Assembly (NCBI GenBank): GCA_000231825.2
Contig: JH720317.1
Coordinates: 267,588 to 278,639, forward strand
Origin: Tetrahymena elliotti 4EA
Lineage: Eukaryota; Ciliophora; Oligohymenophorea; Hymenostomatida; Tetrahymenidae
Reading direction: 5' to 3'
Length of the DNA stretch: 11,052 nt
The translations under genes and the position numbers were made by a program. The notes below the pieces were generated by a model, which did no database searches, had not been told where the DNA came from, and saw nothing but the letters and a program-made list of their open reading frames with translations. Below are positions 8,701 through 11,052 of this stretch, piece by piece; positions within the stretch are counted from its first letter, which is position 1; every line of letters starts with the position of its first letter.

Positions 8701-11052
8701 TTCATCATAAAATGGCTTATACTGGTATTAGAATTTGCTTAATACTCCATTTTAAATAGTAAATTTTACTTCTAGTTAAATACTTTAGGATATGTATTTT
8801 GCAAATGGGCTTAACTTTGTTGCCTTATATGATAGCAATTGCTAGTGTATTTAAATTTATGATTTATACAAAAGTCTTTAATAGCTAAAATAAATTACTT
8901 TTAACATTAATTTTGATTTAAAATTAACTCTTGTAGATTGGCTTAATTGTTCTTTTATTTATGTAAGATAATCCATTTTCTATCTAGTAGATCCTACAAC
9001 AAATAATAGCAATTAATAAATTGCATAATTGGATTCAATTGTCACAGAATACTTGTATTGCTTTTCAAGTTAAATAATAGTTGCCAAAACTATAAATTAA
9101 AGTTTATACATAATAAGGGTAATTTATTTGCAATTTTTATTAATATTTTACATTTAAATTAAAAAGATTCAAGGTAAGGTTGTAACTAAGGTGAAAGCAA
9201 CATCTATGTATTAAAATGGAAGAGCAATCCTATATCTTTAATTTACTTTGTAATGTGCAGACAACTTATTAATTATATATTCTCCTTATGTTAGAATTAT
9301 AAATTTACTTGATGGACTAAGTTCACCACCTTTTGCTCAGGTAAAATTAAATTATTTATTTTAATATATATTTTATTAAATTTTTTAAAATCATAGTTCA
9401 ATACTTAAAGTAATGCAAACTATTAACAAAATATTCCAATAGTAAATTTAAAAGAAAATATAGTAATTTGCTTCTTTGAAACTATGATAAACTACTTCAA
9501 AAGAAACGATTAAGCTAAGTATCTTGGGTACTATGAATACAGATAAAGCAATACAAATATTTATTATGACATTGCAAATAACTCGTTAATAAGCGCTACT
9601 GGAATTTTAAAAAAAATTTATGTTGTGAAATAACCAGGTAATGAATAAAAGTTTACTTATTACACCATTAACTAGTTTTTTAAAGAAGCCACATACTTTT
9701 ATGAGGATTAAACAACTTTAATTATTGTTGATACTACTCCTATCATATATCTATGCAATTATTTTTCAGGGAATACTTTAACTTTTAATACATTTATTAC
9801 AGACACATAAGGTATTTAAATGGATAAAAATAGAAATGTAGTTTTCTTTTATTCATACAAATTTATTACTGCCTTTCAATATCCAAATATGTAACTGCTA
9901 GAAATGTTTTCACTATAACAGTACAATTAATCAAATATACTAAACATCTATTTTAACTAGCTTCTTTCAATGTTAATAGTTTAAACTAAAACAGCTTTTA
10001 TTGCTTTTGACCTAACAGAAGTGCTCTATACAAGTGAAACTAGTTTGTTACTTTATTAAAATGTATAGAGCATATTTTTAAATGATGAATATTAAGTTTA
10101 TTACAGTCTTTCTAATCTCTCCCTCAACTTATTTAAGAATGCAAAAATTGTAGATTCTTTTCTTTTTGAGCAATTTAAATAAAATATCTACCCTTATATA
10201 ACAGAACCTATTAAAATTTCCTAATATTAATTTATATTTATAACATTTGATTTTTTGAATATTATTTAAGCTAACCTAATAAACAATTCATTAGAACAGG
10301 TGTAAAAAATAAAGTTATAAAATACTCCTGATAACTTCTTGTATGATTCCAAATAAAATTAAATTTTTTTACTATACTAATCAAGTTTACAATTAAACAT
10401 TATTAATTTTTAAGTAAATGATATAAGTGAAACATTTATCACTAACTTCTAAGAAGGAGATATGTCAGAAGCATTCATTTGTAGTAATTATATTATCATT
10501 CCTTCTAGTAACTATTTTTAGATATTCAATATAGTATCTAAAAAAATTGATAAAGTTAATTTTCCAGATTCAGGTTTTATACAATTAACCTTGAAGTTAT
10601 AAATAAAATAATAGAATAATTTAAGTAATTGGTGGTAAATACCATTTGAAAATAAGAAAAGATTTAATACAGATGATTGGATTTAATAAGATTTATTCAC
10701 AAAAAATATTCTTCTTCTGTAAAAATAATAACAAGGGAGTACCTTATTGATTTTTGATTTAGTAACTCAATAATTTATTTATACTTAATATTTCAAAGAT
10801 TGGAAGATTATGAATATTATTGATAATCCATTTAAAGAAATGATATATATAGTAAGTAATCAAGGAACGACACATATTTTTGATTATAGTTTAAAATTTA
10901 TCACCTAGATTTAAAATTCCTGCTTAAAGCAAGCAAAAATATCATATGACTAAAATTTCCTTTATTCTATTTGCCCTAATGATATTATTATTTATAATGG
11001 CCTTAGTTTTGAATAATAATTTCCTAGAATAAGTAAAGGAATTATAGAAGCT
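5719..11052 (+). CDS. N-terminal part of a giant secreted or membrane-anchored Cys-rich protein (3' end outside window)
   Basis: I read this as exons 5719-6732, 6797-9340 and 9397-11052 with TAA/TAG as Gln: 1738 codons without a TGA, still open at the window edge (1722 if 9119-9166 is also an intron). I chose ATG 5719 because it is followed at once by a signal-peptide-like core (SIFFIFILCIF, residues 4-14). Residues 22-165 carry 21 Cys, including CxxCxxxCxxC at 35-45 and paired CxxC units at 86-89, 94-97 and 103-106, like furin-type/growth-factor-receptor cysteine-rich repeats. After ~170 Cys becomes sparse, and the sequence is a long series of short hydrophobic strands separated by polar turns, with several Asn-X-Ser/Thr sites; pieces near 200-225 and 1660-1720 resemble beta-propeller blades. 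No membrane segment is secure, so the protein should continue well past the edge, perhaps into a module like that of the upstream gene. Function is unknown; the ectodomain is presumably at the cell surface. Confidence 0.92.
6679..6693 (+). repeat. AAT trinucleotide run coding five Asn
   Basis: Five AAT codons in frame encode Asn5, followed by Thr-Ser, so the last Asn is in a glycosylation sequon. Asn runs are common in AT-rich ciliate proteins. Confidence 0.85.
6733..6796 (+). other. Intron 1 of the large gene (64 nt)
   Basis: The intron starts GTAATT, ends AATTAG, and lies between codons (CAA | AGA). It shifts the frame. Reading through gives an in-frame TGA at 6802-6804, and using the next possible acceptor (6798) also leads to a TGA, so 6796 is the supported site. 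It contains the short repeat TCAT x3-4. Confidence 0.9.
6741..6755 (+). repeat. TCAT tetranucleotide microsatellite in intron 1
   Basis: Three full copies and a partial fourth copy of TCAT lie within the 64-nt intron; they are likely to vary in length between strains. Confidence 0.8.
9119..9166 (+). other. Probable intron of the large gene (48 nt, no in-frame stop)
   Basis: The segment starts GTAATT and ends AAAAAG; it lies between codons (AGG | ATT), is a multiple of three, and contains no TGA, so the reading frame does not decide the matter. Its base composition (5 G/C in 48) matches the proven introns rather than the flanking exons. If translated it would insert 16 residues (1113-1128), VIYLQFLLIFYIQIKK, a lone membrane-like helix in the middle of an ectodomain. 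The AAG acceptor is less usual than TAG. Confidence 0.6.
9341..9396 (+). other. Intron of the large gene (56 nt)
   Basis: The intron starts GTAAAA, ends ATCATAG, and lies between codons (CAG | TTC). It shifts the frame; unspliced reading runs into TGA at about 9486. It is almost pure AT. After the join the new frame stays open to the end of the window. Confidence 0.9.

Noticed and set aside
1..11052. Telomeric repeats, chromosome breakage sequence, tRNA/rRNA genes, CRISPR arrays, transposon ends
   Set aside because: I looked for G4T2/C4A2 arrays, the AAACCAACC-type breakage motif, tRNA box sequences and long inverted or direct repeats and saw none. A single GGGGTTT near 723 lies inside coding sequence.

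Overview
The window reads as nuclear DNA of an oligohymenophorean ciliate, most like Tetrahymena or a close relative. It is extremely AT-rich. Long protein-like frames appear only if TAA and TAG are read as glutamine and TGA is the sole stop. The coding parts are broken by short AT-rich GT...AG introns of about 48-64 nt. That length argues against Paramecium, whose introns are about 20-35 nt, but the genus is an inference. Read with the standard code, the window shows almost nothing; the real genes are on the + strand.

Layout. (1) Positions 1-1825 hold the 3' end of a gene that starts upstream: the last two cysteines of a Cys-containing ectodomain, about eight membrane-spanning segments and a 200-residue Gln/Asn/Lys/Ser-rich tail ending in TGA. 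Two introns (175-224, 926-982) are required to keep the frame. (2) Positions 1826-5718 are a 3.9-kb gap of very AT-rich DNA with no secure gene. Two short patches stand out: 3751-3891 (minus strand, exon-like) and 5083-5277 (a GC-rich island open on both strands). (3) Positions 5719-11052 hold the 5' part of a very large gene that runs off the window. It encodes a signal peptide, a furin-like cysteine-rich segment and more than 1500 residues of hydrophobic beta-strand-like, propeller-like sequence. Two introns (6733-6796, 9341-9396) are required; a third (9119-9166) is likely but not forced by a stop.

The two genes point the same way and look complementary. The first shows the C-terminal half, and the second the N-terminal half, of an architecture familiar from large ciliate surface proteins: signal peptide, Cys-rich repeats, long ectodomain, multi-pass C-terminal membrane module, cytoplasmic tail. 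A reasonable inference is that they are neighbouring members of one family, but the window does not contain the overlapping parts that would prove it. I did not find a clearly new biological system. The best leads are this uncharacterised giant membrane-protein architecture and the two coding-like patches in the gap.
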